Below are positions 9,789-23,200 of a stretch of 64,000 nucleotides of DNA, piece by piece; position 1 is the stretch's first letter; the number at the start of each line of letters is the position of its first letter. The DNA comes from Streptomyces finlayi (GTDB lineage: Bacteria > Actinomycetota > Actinomycetes > Streptomycetales > Streptomycetaceae). The translations under genes were made by a program, and so were the position numbers. The DNA is taken from assembly GCF_014216315.1 (NCBI RefSeq), contig NZ_CP045702.1, positions 7,410,455 through 7,474,454 on the forward strand, in the 5' to 3' direction. The notes beneath the pieces were generated by a model. That model ran no database searches. It was not told the DNA's origin and saw only the letters and a program-made list of their open reading frames with translations.

Positions 9789-11245
9789 TTCTGGCTGGTC
9801 GTGGGGTGTTGTCCGGCGTTCGGGCCGTACTTGCTGGTGGGGTTCTTTCGGGTGCGGGCCTTGACGCGGTGCCGGTGGCGGGCGGGGTGCAGGGCGTCGA
9901 GGACGGCCCGGCCGATGGTGCCGACGAGGTCGGCGGGTCCCGTCGGGGGCAGGATCGCGGTCGCGGTGGTCACGGTGTCGCCGGCGGTGGTCTGCAGGAC
10001 GGTGAAGCTGATGCGGTCCATGTCCAGGCCGGGCCGGGTGCAGGCGGTGTCGGAAGCGGCACGGATCAGGGCCTGGTAGGTGGTGAGCAGGGCGTAGACC
10101 TCCTGGTCGAGGCCGGTCAGGCTGCGGGAGCGCAGGACACGGCCGTCCAGCATCGTTGCCTTGATCGAGAAGTACGTCGTCTCCGACTGCCACCGCTCGT
10201 GGTAGAGATCCACGAGCCTGGCAGCTGGGTGGGCGGCCGGGTCGAGGAGAGTGGTGAGCAGGCGCCACTGCTCGGTGCGGACGGTGCCATCGGCCAGGGT
10301 CACGGTGACGGACGCCTCGATGACGCGGACGGTCAGCATGACGGGCAGGACGCCGTAGCCGATCCGGGCCAGGTAGGAGCCGTCGTCCAGGTGCCGGAAG
10401 GGGGTGGGTATGCGGCGGGCGGAGGAGCGCACCAGGAACTGGGCGCCGGTGGCCTGGACGTCCCGGGCGAACTCGTTCGCGTCGAAGCCGGCATCGGCCA
10501 GCAGGAGCATCGTGCGGTCCAGCACACTCAACAGGCGTCCCGCGTAGGTGAGTTCGCCGTCACTCTCGGGGCCGAACGCGGCGGCCAGCACGGCACGGGT
10601 GCCACACTCGACCAGGACCACGAGTCGTAGCAGCGGGTAGCCGAACTCCACGCTCTCGCCCGCCCGCTTGGGATAGCGCCAGGTGAGCGCCTCCTCATCG
10701 GGCACGTGCAGCAAGGTGCCGTCCACGGCCACGGTCCGAAGCCCCCGATAGAACGAGCCGGCCTGCCCGAGGTGGGCGACGGGTCCGGCGAGGATCTCGA
10801 ACAGCCGCCGCAGCGGTGCCGCTCCTATCCGCCGTCGGGCCCGGGACAGCGAGGAGACCGCCGGACGCACCAACGGCAGTCCCTCCAGCCCCGCCGTCAG
10901 CTTGCCCCACACGCCCCGATAGGAACAGTCCTCGAACAGGGCCAGCGCGAGGACGAAATAGACCACCACCCGGGACGGCAGCAGCCGCAGCCGCTTCTCA
11001 CGTGACCCTGTCTCATCGATCACCGCGTCCACCAGTACGAAGTCCACGATCTGGGTCAGCTCGCCCAAGTGGCCGGGCGCGTACACACCCCCGGCCGCCT
11101 CGACCGTGCGCGTGATGACAGACTTCTCCTGCAACGGGACTCCCGATGATCTTCTTGCTCGACACAAGCTGATCTATCAGGACGTCCCGTTGCGTCATTC
11201 AACAGGGCTTGACCTGCGACTCAAAACCCAAACGCAACGGCGTTG
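9711..11245 (-). mobile_element. Complete IS4-family insertion sequence (1,535 bp)
   Basis: The left end CAACACCGTTGCGTTT (9711-9726) and the reverse complement of the right end, CAACGCCGTTGCGTTT (11230-11245), are 16-bp inverted repeats with one mismatch. A perfect 10-bp target duplication flanks them. The single transposase gene fills the element on the minus strand. The clean ends, intact transposase and unchanged duplication indicate a recent, probably still active insertion. It interrupts the cyclase-like domain of the giant gene. Confidence 0.95.
9725..11167 (-). CDS. IS4-family transposase
   Basis: A 480-residue DDE transposase. The first catalytic Asp is in VAVDGTLLHV, the second in LLLADAGFDANEF, and the Glu lies in a perfect IS4 signature YHERWQSETTYFSIK (Y-2-R-3-E-6-K). 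The N-terminal ~90 residues match the IS4 N-terminal domain (LPSRVVVYFVLALALFEDCS). The longest frame starts with TTG at 11167; an in-frame GTG at 11086 (VYAPGHLGELTQ) may be the real start. The stop lies just inside the left inverted repeat. The length is normal and no frameshift is seen, so the enzyme is likely functional. Confidence 0.95.
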   Translation of the reverse strand: MCRARRSSGVPLQEKSVITRTVEAAGGVYAPGHLGELTQIVDFVLVDAVIDETGSREKRLRLLPSRVVVYFVLALALFEDCSYRGVWGKLTAGLEGLPLVRPAVSSLSRARRRIGAAPLRRLFEILAGPVAHLGQAGSFYRGLRTVAVDGTLLHVPDEEALTWRYPKRAGESVEFGYPLLRLVVLVECGTRAVLAAAFGPESDGELTYAGRLLSVLDRTMLLLADAGFDANEFARDVQATGAQFLVRSSARRIPTPFRHLDDGSYLARIGYGVLPVMLTVRVIEASVTVTLADGTVRTEQWRLLTTLLDPAAHPAARLVDLYHERWQSETTYFSIKATMLDGRVLRSRSLTGLDQEVYALLTTYQALIRAASDTACTRPGLDMDRISFTVLQTTAGDTVTTATAILPPTGPADLVGTIGRAVLDALHPARHRHRVKARTRKNPTSKYGPNAGQHPTTSQNYTVHTTVTFFEHGLASRSRT

Positions 11246-14200
11246 GCATCAGGGTCCTGCCGGGGAGCCGTTGCTGCGGTTCCGTCCCGGCGCCGACCAC
11301 GCCGAACTCACCTGGACCGACCCCCTCACGCCGCCGCCCGGCCTGTCTCCCGACACGCCGGCCTCGCGGGAGGGCGGCCCGGGGAACACCGTGCACGCGG
11401 ACGGCATGGCCTTCCGTCGGCTGATCACCCCGGGTGGGGGGAACTGCCTCTTCCGAGCGCTGCTCGACAGCGCGCGCAGCCAGGAGATCCCGCCTGCGTG
11501 GGCCGCGCGGAACGTCGCGGGGGTGCGCAGTCTGCTGCGCGACCACATCCCTGGCTCCGTCCTGGCCACCAATGCGGCCGCTCTGATCCCCGACCCCGTT
11601 TCCGCCGTGGTCGACGACCTGCGGAGGCGCGCCGTCGCCGGGGTGCAGGATCCGGACGCGCTGGACCTGATCGCCCAGCGCTGGGACCGGATCGAGCAGG
11701 CGGTCGTCACCGAGGGCGACCCCGCGCAGTGGCGGCGGATCCTGCAGGACAGCGGCTACCCGCACCTCGCCGACGTGGCGGCCACCCCCGCGGTCGCGCG
11801 GCAACTCGGCACGGCAGAACTGATCGCCGCGGCGGCCGAGTTCCCCGAGCTGTGGGCCTCCCCCTTCGCCGACCCGCTCCCGCAGGCGCTGGCGATGGCC
11901 CTCGACCTCGACCTGCGGCTCGTCCAGACCCGTCCGGACTCACCGGGGAACGCCCTCGTCACCATGCTCCACGAGGGCGGCCACGGCGGCACCCTGCACC
12001 TTGCCTACAACGGCACCGACCACTACGACGCCCTGGTCCCGGCCTCGGCCCCGCTCACCTCTCGACCAGCCCCGGCCGCTCCTTCGGATCCCGCCGCTAC
12101 TTCGGACTCGGTCAGCCAGGACTCGGTCGCCCAGGACCCGGACGGCTCCGCCCCCTTCGGGGAGTGGCTGCGCAGCATGGGCGGGATCACCGACCTCGGC
12201 AGTCCCGGCTCCGAGACCCAGGACCCGGGCGACCCCGTACCGTTGGAGACCCAGCTCGACCGGTACCGCCCGACGCGGCTGCTGACCGGCGAGGACGCGC
12301 CGCCGCCGGGCCCGGCACCGCGCACCGTCACCTTCGAGGACGGCAGCCGACTGCCCACCGTCCTGATCAGCCCGGACGCCGATCCGCACGACGGGAGCCC
12401 GGGTGCTCGTCCGGAAGGGACCCCGCAGTCCCCGCCGACCGGGCTCCTCACCGGCCTCGGGACCATCACCCTGCGCTCGCCCGAGCAGGTGGCCCAGGAG
12501 ATCCTCGGCAAGCTGCCGAAGAAGCTTCGCGCCCAGTTCGACGAGGCGGAGCTGCTGCGCCTGCTGACCGAGCAACCCGGCGCCTTCACCGCCCCGCGCG
12601 GCGCCCGTTTCGTGGGCCGGGAGAAGTCCGGGGTCGGCCACGAGATGACGGTCGAGGCCGTCCCGTACCACCGCTGGGAGCGCTTCTCCGAGGTGAACGG
12701 CGGTACCGTCCGGCTGGACACCATGCGGCGCGGCCAGGCCGGCACGGGCGGCGGACGCAGCGTCGGTTTCGGGCGCCGGCTCGCCGGCGCGGCGAGCATG
12801 GGCCCGCCGCTCAGCTGGATGCTGAAGGTCGGCGTCTCACTGGGCTGGACCCGCAGGACCGATTACACCCTGGGCACCCAGGCGTACAACCAGTCCGAAT
12901 ACCGGGCCGTGGAAGGCTCGCACCTGCATCTGGACGACGTGCACTACCGGGTGCGGGTGGAGCGCGTCACCGAGGCGCCGAGCCCGAGCGACCGGAAGAC
13001 GACGGGCCTGCCCGACTCGCCCGCGCAGGGCCCGCGCTGGCTGCGCAGCCCGGTGCACACCGCGGAGTTCGGGATGCGGGACGGGTTGGCCTGGCGGCTG
13101 CCCGATGACCTCACCGTGCCGTTCAAGGGGCCACGGCGGGCGCCGGAGATTCTCACCTTCCCGGACGGGATCGAGCCACGGGTCACCGACACCACCGGCC
13201 TGCACCTGGTGGACCCGCCGGAGGACGTGGCGCTTGCCCTCTCCGGCGCGCGGCCCGGCAGTTCGGCGCACCGCACGCTGGTCTCCTATGTCCGGCCCGG
13301 GCGGCTGCTCGGCCTGTTCGGGCGGTTCGCAGGGCCGGTCAGCGGACCGGAGCTGACCCGCGGCAGCGGTCAGCACCCGCTGGGACACCTGGTCGTGGAG
13401 CGGTCGGTTCCGCACCGGGCCACCCTGGTGACCGAGTCGGTCAAGTCTGAGCTGCGCGACCTCACCCAGACCTCGTACCAGAACCAGCGCGGACACGTCC
13501 GCGACACCCGTCTCGGCATTCAGGTCACTGCCGGGCCGAACCACATGTTCGAGGGCGGGGAGACGAACGTACGCCTTCAGGGCGGCCCGATGGTCCGCGC
13601 GGACATCAGCGCGGGGCGGGGCCACTACCTCGGGAACGATGCGGCCCGCAAGACCACCGGTCGCGTCCGCAACCATCCGCTCGCGCTCTACCGGGTGGAA
13701 CGCACCCTGATGGTGCGCAAGGCCGGCGAGCCGCCGTCCGCGGCCCGCCCGGTCCGCGTCGTGAGCCTGGACTGGATCTCCACCCATGACGCGCGGCGCC
13801 TCGCTGGCTGGGACAGCCGTACGCCCGGACAGACGGGCGGCCCGAACCCCGACGCCCAGCCGCCGGTGCCGTGGTACCTCACCCAGGAGGACCCGGTGCA
13901 TCTGAGCGGCCAGGTCCGCGCCGAGGGTTTCCGCCCGGACCGCCCGTTGGGGCCGGTATCCGACCTGGACCTGGACCAGCAACAGGACCCGGTGCAGGAC
14001 CCTGTGCAGGACCAGGACCAGGACCAGCAACAGGAGCAGGTCCAGGCCCCGGTGCAGGACCAGGACCGGCAGAGCCTGTCCGGGAGCCGGGAGTCGTCGC
14101 CGCAGAGCACGACGCAGCCGGACACCCAGGCTCCGACCGCGGCGCAGGACACGGACCAGCAGCCTCCTGCCGAGCAGAACCAGGACGGGCAACCCGCGGA

Positions 14201-17200
14201 CGGGCAGCCCGCCCCCCAGGACCCCATGCGGGCCTTCGCCGACAGTGTCCTGGACACCCTGCACCATTCGTACCCGTCGCTGTTCGTCCCGCCGCTCATG
14301 CTGCGGCACCCGCGGCTCGCCAGGTTCTGGTACGGCGACGGGCGGCTCCGGACCGCGCTGCACAACGACCGCCAGGTGCGCGAGGCGCTGAACCGGCCCA
14401 CTCTGGCCCAGAGCCTGGACGACCTGACCACCACCGGTGTCCCGGTCGCCCTCACCGAGGACGGCTGGATGACCCGTGGTCACCACGTCCTGATCCTCCA
14501 GGCGCGGCTTACCGACCGGCGGTTCGAGACCACCCTGAGCGAACGCTCGCTGCGCAACGCGGTGATCGGCACCGAGGTCTCCGGCCAGGGGCAGCAGGCG
14601 GCCACCACCCTCTCCGGCGGGCTGGAGGTGGGGGCCTCACCGCGTGACGCCGAGAAGGTGACCGAGGCCAAGCTGCCGCGCCGGACAGGCAACGTGGCCC
14701 TCGGCGCCCGCTATGCGAAGACGACGCAGAAGGCCACCCGGAGCACGGTCGCCGTCGCCCACGACCAGCTGACGTTCCAGAACGGCGCAGACCTCTACAG
14801 CTACCAGGTGGAGCTGGGCGCTTCCTTCGAGGGCCACCGCCGCCCGCGCGGCTGGACCCGGCTCCTCAGCCTGGGCGTGCTGGGCACGGGCTTCTTCGTC
14901 AGCAAGGTCCAGGAGCGTCCGCTGTTCAGCCGGGGCAGCGAGACCGTGGGACGGGTGGAGCTGGCCGTGCCGTCCGCGCACGGCTCCGACCGCTACGCCC
15001 CCGCCGACCCGCCCGCCGGCGGCACGACGCCCACGCCCTTGCCGCAGCGCCTCTCCGCCCTAGTGGCGGACCAGCTCCTCGACGGCACCCGCCCGCCGCC
15101 CACGGCGGACTCGGATGACCAGCAGCTCGTCCGGCGGCTGCTGAGCGCCCCGCACGTGGTACTCAGCGCCGAGGGCGGGCCGCAGCGCCAACAGCTGATG
15201 CAGGACACCGCCGACCGCGCCTCCGGCACGTCCTGGCACGTCAGCGCTCCCGGTGCCCCGGTGCGCACCGCCTTGCGCCGGGCGATGGCGAACCTGAGCG
15301 TGGCCGGGCAACTCGGCCAGTACCTAGGCCCGTTCGGCTCCCGCGTCACCGGGCTGAACGGCGCCGGCCCGCTCCGGACCCACTACCTGAAGGCCGCGGT
15401 CCGCGGCGAGCTGCACAACCTACGGGTCAAGAGCGACCCCAAGCCGGCCAGCTTCGAGGCCACCATCGGCAACGAGCACCGCATCATGGGCAGCACGACC
15501 ACGGCCTCACGCGTCAGCCTCGGCGTCCAGGGCGGCTATATGCCGCTCCAGCAGATCGAGGGCCATCAGCCGGTCGTAGGCACCTACGCGACCGCCCTCC
15601 AGTACGCCTGGGGCAAGGGCAGCGGCGTCTCGGGCACCCTCACCCCGGGGCGCACCACCACCCTCACCTTCGCCGGGCGGATGTACCTCGTGGTCGCCGA
15701 CGCCGCCGAGACCATCGCGGTCCGGGACCGCTGGACGGCCATGATGGGTGCGGTGGGTACCCGCGCCGGAGCCGGCATCAGCTCGGCGGCCGGGCGGATG
15801 TCCGCGCGCCTCGCTCGCGGCCTCGCCCCCCGAAGAGCCGCCGCCGCACTCCAGCGCATCCAGGACGCGGTGATGTTCCACCTGCCGATGCAGGACGCCA
15901 TCGAGGCCGGGCTCGCCCCGGACGGCCTGGGCACCACTACGCCGCGCAACCTCGGCGGCGGCTACCGGGTGCCCGACTTCCTGCGCCGACGCCGCTTCCC
16001 CACACACCCCAGTGGTCAGCTGGACGCCAGTCACGCGGCGCAGCAGCTGATGGGGAAGCTGGAGAAGATCGGCGTGCCCTCGCACGACCGGGAGCAGGTC
16101 CTCCAGCGCCTCTCCCCGGACTTTCTCCGCGCCAACCTGCACGAGCTGACGACCGACGGGATGACCCTGCCGGTCCGCTACCGCGCCTGGACCAGCCCGC
16201 ACCACCTGCCGGTGGGCGGCAGCCCCGGACAGGTCCGGTTCAAGCTGACCCCGATCACCACCACGGTTGCCACGCTGCGCACCGGCTACGAACTGGAGGA
16301 CTACCGCAACACCGCACGCGACGAGGCCGACGGCACCTCGCAGGACCGCGGCGGAGACATGACCCTCAGCGCCGCCGAGCGCGCGACAAGCGGCGGCCCC
16401 CTCCTCGCCAACCCCTCCGTCCAGGGCACCGCGGGCCAGCAGCGGTCGAGCGTCCGGACCACGGCCGCCGGCAGCACCTCGATGCCTAACATCGCCACCA
16501 CTCAGGCGCACGCCGAGATCGTCACCAGTTACACCCTGACCGTCACCATGACGAACGCGACCGGCGAGCGGCTCTCCCCGCGGGCCGTCGCCCCGGTCGG
16601 CAGTCTCAACGAGATCCTTCCGGCCGGCCTGCTCACCCCGGACGGCGACGGTGCCGACGGTGCGCTCACCGAGCGAGAAGTGCCGGAACCGGAGCGCGCC
16701 GTGCGGTTGCTGACCGCCGCCCAGGCACGCCCGGAGGGCATCTCCGCCTGGCGCACCTCCACAGCCGACGGCGGCGCCGACCCGGACGTCCTGCCCTTCG
16801 ACGACCGGATCGGATCCGGCATCCTCGCTGTCGACATCTGTGGTGCGGCCAACGTGCAGGACGCCCTGACCCTCGCCACCGCGCGTGCCGACGGCGTCGG
16901 GGACGGCGACCTCGGCAAGCGGCACACCGGCGACGTCCTCGACGAACGGGTGCGCAAGGCCCGTCTCACCCCGCTCACCGGCCTCGGCACCATCCCGGCC
17001 CAGGCCCAGCAGGAGGCCACCGCGCAGACGGGCCTGACCTCCGGCTTCCGCGAGGCGCTCGGTGCCGGCGGCTCGCCGCTGCCCGCCCAGGCCTCCGCCC
17101 ACCTCTTCGGCCAGTCCCACACCGCCGACTCCCGCCTCTACGCGAAGATGCACCGCCGCGGCGCCCAGCTCCTCGCCGTGGAGAACAAGCCGCGCATGGA

Positions 17201-20200
17201 GGCGATGCAGCGGCAGAAGACCTCCGACGCGCTGGAGGCCGGCACCACCGACAGCATGGAGGGCGCGGTGGGCACCGCCCCGCTGGTCGACACGGCCAAG
17301 GCGGCGGGGACCGCCCCGCTGGTCGACACGGCCAAGGCGGCGGGGACCGCCCCGCTGGTCGACACGGCCAAGGCGGGCGTCATCAACCCGGGTGCCGCGG
17401 TCCCGATCGGCGGAGCGACCGACGGCACCGCGCTCAAGGGCGCCGCGGACACCACTCTCGGTACCCACCTCAAGGTCCTCACCGACCGCAGCATGCTCTT
17501 CGCCCTGCCGGTGAGCTGGCTGTCGGTGGCCGAGGTGGACCACCGGATGACCGACAACCGCGTGCTGCACGCGCTCGGCAAGGCCAAGCGCGGCCCGCGC
17601 GCCGCCGAGGCCGAGACCACCGCCCTGGTCTGGCTGCGTGAGGACATCGCCCGCGACTACGGCCTCCTGGACGACACCACGTTCCCCGAGGAGGTCCGCG
17701 CCGCCTGGGACGGCCTGGCCAAGGCGGCGGGTGACCTCGCCACCGCCGAGAAGGGCTACTACGACGCCCGGGCACGGGCCCGGGAGACGTGGCTCGACCT
17801 GAGCGCCGAGCAACAGGCCGCGCTCGGCGGCGGCGATCCCGACCGGCCGGCCGTCCTGCCGCGTTCCGTGGCCCAGTCCCCGGCCGTCGAGGCCTGGCAG
17901 GCCTCGCGCGAGGAGGTCCGCCGCTGGCAGGGGCACCTCGACGCCGCTGCCGCGGACCATCACCGGCTGAACCTCGCCGCCTCCCGCCTCACCGCCCACC
18001 ACCAGGGTTCGGACTTGGTCCCCGAACCGGACCGGCCGCAGGAGTACACCGAGCCGGTATGGCGCTCCGAGGCGCCGGAGCCGTACGGGATCACCGACGC
18101 AACCGACTCCGCCCCCCGCACCCTCACCTCGCCGGACGGCACCACGGTGCGTGAGGTGCACGAGATGCCGCACGACGGAGCCTCGTTCTTCCACGCGCTG
18201 CTCGCCGCGGCCCAGGACCGCGGTCGTCTGCCCCACCTGCTCGGTTCCGACCTCGCGGGCCGGTTCGAGGGAGCCCCCGGCGACCCGGAGGTCACCGCCG
18301 AGGCCATCGGCGCCGCTCGCGACCGCCTCGCCTGGGCGCTGGGCGAGGACGGCAACGAGGACCTGCTCGACGCTCTCGCCCTGGACGTCGCGGACACCTT
18401 CACCCAGGACGAACTCGACTCCGCCCAGGTGAAACTGACTCCTGCGCAGCAGGCCGAGTTCGACGCCTTCGGCCGTCTCCCGCAGACCTTCTGGCCGAAC
18501 TCCGCAGAACGGGTGGCGCTGGCCACCGCGGCCCTGTCCCGCCCGTTCGCGAGCGAGCCGCGGCAGGAGAGCACGGACCACCCGGACGGCGACCCGGCCC
18601 CGCCCGAGCGCCGCGCCGGCGACCACGGCGGCGCCGACCTGCTGCCCGCCCTCGCCGCGCGGGTCCTCGGCACCCCGCTGACCGTGGTGACCGGTGAGGG
18701 CCGCGACCAGCTGTTCCTCCCGCACGGCGTCGACCCGGCCGCCGTCGACCCGGCCGCCGACCCGGTGCTGTTCTCCGCCGACGGCTTCTTCCACGCCGCC
18801 CTCCCGCCGGGTACCCCCGCCCCGGTCACGGCCGCGCTGCCGGCTCCGCCGACCGCCGGGACCTCCGACACGGACACCGGGCACGCCGCGACCGAGCAGC
18901 CTGCGAAGCCGCCCGTGCACCGCAGCCACACCACCGCGCCCTGGCTGCCGCCCGCCGAAAGCGGCGGCCCGCGCTACCGCCTCGACCGCGACGGCGTTCT
19001 CACCGCACCCGAAGGCGCCACCTACACCCAGGACACCCCCACCGGACGCGGCAACGGCTTCTTCGGCGCGCTCTCCACAGCCCTGACCCAAGCCGCCGAG
19101 CAGCCCGGACCGTTGGGTTCCGAGGTGGCACGGCTGCGCAACTACGCACAGGCGTCGCCCGCCCGGCTGATGGACCTGAACGGCCTCCCGGGCGACCCGG
19201 CAGAGCGGAACTCGCTGTTCGCGCCCCCGCCCCTCGTACCGTCCGGCGGGGCTCCCGCGCCGAGCGCGGACGCCCTGGAAGAGCATCTGCGCGGCCACCT
19301 CGCCAAGGCAGCCTGGGGCCCCGGGGCCGACCGGGCGGTCGCCGAGTGGGCCGCGGCAGCGACCGGCACCACCGTCACCCTGATCGAGGAGAACGGCACC
19401 GCCCACACCTACCCCGGCCCCGCCGGCGAGAGCGGCCCGCACATCCGGCTCCGCCGCCGCGGCGGCGACTTCGTCCCGCTGGTCCCACGCACCCCGGCAA
19501 CCGGTCCGGCAACTTCGCGGACCGCGCCGGAGGCGGGGTCGCGGACCGACGGCACCGGGCGGGGTGTCTCGACGGTGGAGGTCTTGTCGTCGGCGGATGT
19601 GGTTCCGGCGGTTGTGGAGGATGCGTCGTTGTTGTCGGTGCAGGACGCGGCGTCCGTGCCGCTGCCGCCGTCTCCGACCGCCGGCGATGTGTCGGGCGTC
19701 GTGGTCGAGGAGGACAGTTCTGGGCAGGATGTCTCGACGGTGGAGGTCTTGTCGTCGGCGGATGTGGTTCCGGCGGTTGTGGAGGATGCGTCGTTGTTGT
19801 CGGTGCAGGACGCGGCGTCCGTGCCGCTGCCGCCGTCTCCGACCGCCGGCGATGTGTCGGGCGTCGTGGTCGAGGAGGACAGTTCTGGGCAGGATGTCTC
19901 GACGGGGCTGGTCTCGTCCTCGGCGGATGTGGTTCCGGCGGTTGTGGAGGATGCGTCGTTGTTGTCGGTGCAGGACGCGGCGTCCGTGCCGCTGCCGCCG
20001 TCTCCGACCGCCGACGACCTGCCGGGCCTCCCGGGCGAGGAGGAGGCGTACGAGCTGAGCACGCTCTCCGGCCGGCCGCATCCCTCGCGGTCCGAGGCCG
20101 AGGCGCTGGCGCAGTTCCGGTTCACCGACGACACCGGCGACTCCGACAGCGAATCCGACTCCGCCGGTGACGACGGCACCCCTGGCACCGCGCACGAGGC

Positions 20201-23200
20201 ATGGCTCGACCTGCTCTTCGGGCCCGCCGCCCGGCACGACTACTCGCCCGAGATGCTCGTCGGCACGGCGGCCTCGCTGCGGGAACTCGCCCAGGGGAAC
20301 CCGGAGCCGTCGTCCGTGGACACCGGCGCCCGCGACGCACTCCACGACCTGACCAGGCGGGTACTGAACCGCGGTCCCGGCGACGCGGTGAGTGAGCGGC
20401 ACCTTCTGCTCCTCGGGTCGCTGGCTCTCAGCGCGTCCCCGGCCGACCTGGCCGACGAGGACGCTCTCGCCTCGTACCTGAGGCGGCACGACACCGCCCT
20501 GGACAGGAGGACCGCGCTGGTGTCGGAGAACGGCACCGTGCGGAACTGGACCGGAACCGGGGACCAGGTGCCGCCCCTGGACTCGTACGCGGTGGAGGGG
20601 GAGGACGGCCGGGTGAGCACCTGGCCCGCGCCGTGGTCGGACCCGTACGTGGTCTTCGCACAGGAGAGCGGGGACTCGGTCCTGCTGAACACCCCCCGCG
20701 GAACGTTGACCCTGGACGACCTCGGGGAGTTCGTCCGGCTCGTCGCACGGGACCCCGCGCGGCCCGCGAACGCCGACCTCGTCCTGGCCTTCCCCCACCA
20801 GGACATCGCTGATCTGGCCCAGCACGTCGCCGACCTGACCGGCGTCAGGGTCTGGTACTCCGAGCACGCCCCCCGCCCGTCCACGGACTGGCGGACCGGC
20901 ACCGACCGCATCACGGCAGGACCCGTCGGGGACGGTGTCGGCAGGGTGTGGACCTCCATCGGGCCGGGCCAGGACGCCCCCGTCCCAGGCGAGTTCGACG
21001 ACCTCATCGGCCTGTACGAGCATGACTCCGACTCCGGCTCCGACGCCGGCTCCGACGCCGGCTCCGACAACGGCGACGCGCTGGCGGCACGCAGGCCCGA
21101 CCCGTTGACGACGACGGACTACGGCGTCATGGACGACAGCGGCGAGGGCGTGCTGTTCCGCAAGCCCGGCGGATACGGGGGCGCCTGGCAGACTCCGAGG
21201 GCTCTGACCGGGTCGGAGGGCGCTCCCGAAATCGCCATGTCCGCGCAGGAGTACAGCAAGACGCTCGTCAACGAGTGGCCAGCCCTGCGGATCTCCCCCG
21301 ACCGCACGCTCGCGGTCGAGGACGGCGCGTACGGGCAGCAGGTCTTCGCCACACCGGAGGCCGTCGCGAGCGCCTCCGTCAAGCTGGCGCGCGCGGGCCT
21401 CGCGGTGCGGCTGCGGGCCGACGAGGACCTGAGCATCATCCTGCCCACGCCCGACGGGGGCAGCAGGCGGCTGTTCCGCGTCACCCCTGCCTTCCTGACC
21501 CGGTCCGGCCGGTCCACGGAGGAGATCTGCCGGGACTTCGCCGACATGCTGGCCGACAACTCCCGCACGTCGCACATGGTCTTCCGTACCCGGGAAGGCG
21601 GCCCGGCCGTCACGGCACCGGTCAACGCCTCCGACGGGGCCGAGGTCACCGGCACCCACCACCTCGCCGACACGCTGGGCCACGTCGCGGACGGTGACGT
21701 ACGGCCTGAATCGGCGGATCCGGCCTGGGCGGCCTCCCTCGTCCGCCAGGACGACCGGCCCACCGGCGGCGACGGCGGGCCGCTGCCCGGCCGTGCGTAC
21801 GGCAGCGCGCTGAGTCTCCACCAGCCGGACGACCCACGCCGCGACGCCCTGTCGGAGGCCGCACGCCGGATCGGGGTCAACGAGCACGCGTGGGCCGATG
21901 TCGGCGAGGGCTACGTCGTCCAGTCCGTCGCTGCAGCCGGTGCCCAGGGCGGGCCGAGCCTGGAGCAGAACTACGCCAAGCCGCAAAGTGCCGTCGGCGG
22001 CTCGCACTTCGGCTATCACTTCGCCACCGTCGTCCTGGCCAGTGAGGACGGCAGCCACCAGATCTCCCTGGAGAACCACGCGCGCGCCTCGGTACGCAAC
22101 AACCGGCACCGCCGAGCGGTCACTGCCAACCTCGACCATCTCGAGCTGGACGAGTTGCGGGAGAACGCGTCGCGACTGGGCCGGGAGATCGAGCGGCGCC
22201 AGGAGGCCGGTGACGACGAGCATCTCGCGGAACTGCGTGGCCACCGCGACCTGACCCTGGCCCTGGTCAGAGCCCACCAGGCCCGGACGGAGAAGCTGGC
22301 GGCTCCGGCCGGCTCTCCGGAGCGAGCCGCGGCCGAGCGCACGCTGGAGGGTGCCGTCCGCGCCGCCACACTGCGCGTCGGACAGCTCGAAGCGGTCATC
22401 CCCGGCAAGGACCAGTGGTACATGCGGATGTACGCGCAGCGCCCGGGCGAGTCGGCCCATGACACCAACGCGGAACTGCTGGGCGACAGGCACTCCGCCG
22501 AGGCCAATCCACTCACCGCCGTGGTGCTCCGCGGCCAGACGGCGCTGCCGGTGACGGTTTCCTTCGCCAAGGACACCCAGCGGACACCCGAGGGTGCGAA
22601 GCACCCCGTCCGCCATCTGGCCGGGATCGTGGCCAGGACAGGGCTGTGGAACGCCGCGAACGGGCTGCCCCTGCCGGACATCAGGATCAGCGGGCTGCGC
22701 GACGCCCGCCTGCTCGGCCGGGACCTCACCAAGGCGCGTTCCGAGGCGGTCGCGGCCTCGTTCCGGCAGGAGCTCGCCGAGGCCCTCGCGGAGTATCAGG
22801 AGGGCACCCCGCGGCCGCACCTCACCGTCGACCACTTCACCGTCGAACCGGTCGCGGTGCGTGGCCGCCGCCCCTCCACCGCGGGCAGCGCCACCGTGGA
22901 CATCACGGTCGACGACCACCGGGGCGGACCCCGGCACATCGCCACCCGTGGTCTGCGCGGAGCCGCCCTGCCGGGAGGTCTGCCAGGCGGTTCGCGCGAC
23001 GACGGTCTCGACCCGGTGGCGGAACAGTGGCCGATCGGCCGCCCGGTCACCGTGATGCGGCCCCGCTTCGGCGGCGTCGACCCCGCCTTCGTCGTGCCCG
23101 CGGCCGACGCACCCGGGGGCGCCCTGCCCGCGGCCGGCGTATCCGCTGGTGTTCCCGCGACCGGCGCACCCCCCGCCGGCGAACCCATGGACACCGGGAC

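Noticed and set aside
19566..20045. Tandem direct repeats as a CRISPR array
   Set aside because: Units are 165 bp, contiguous without spacers, in frame inside a coding region; no cas genes nearby.
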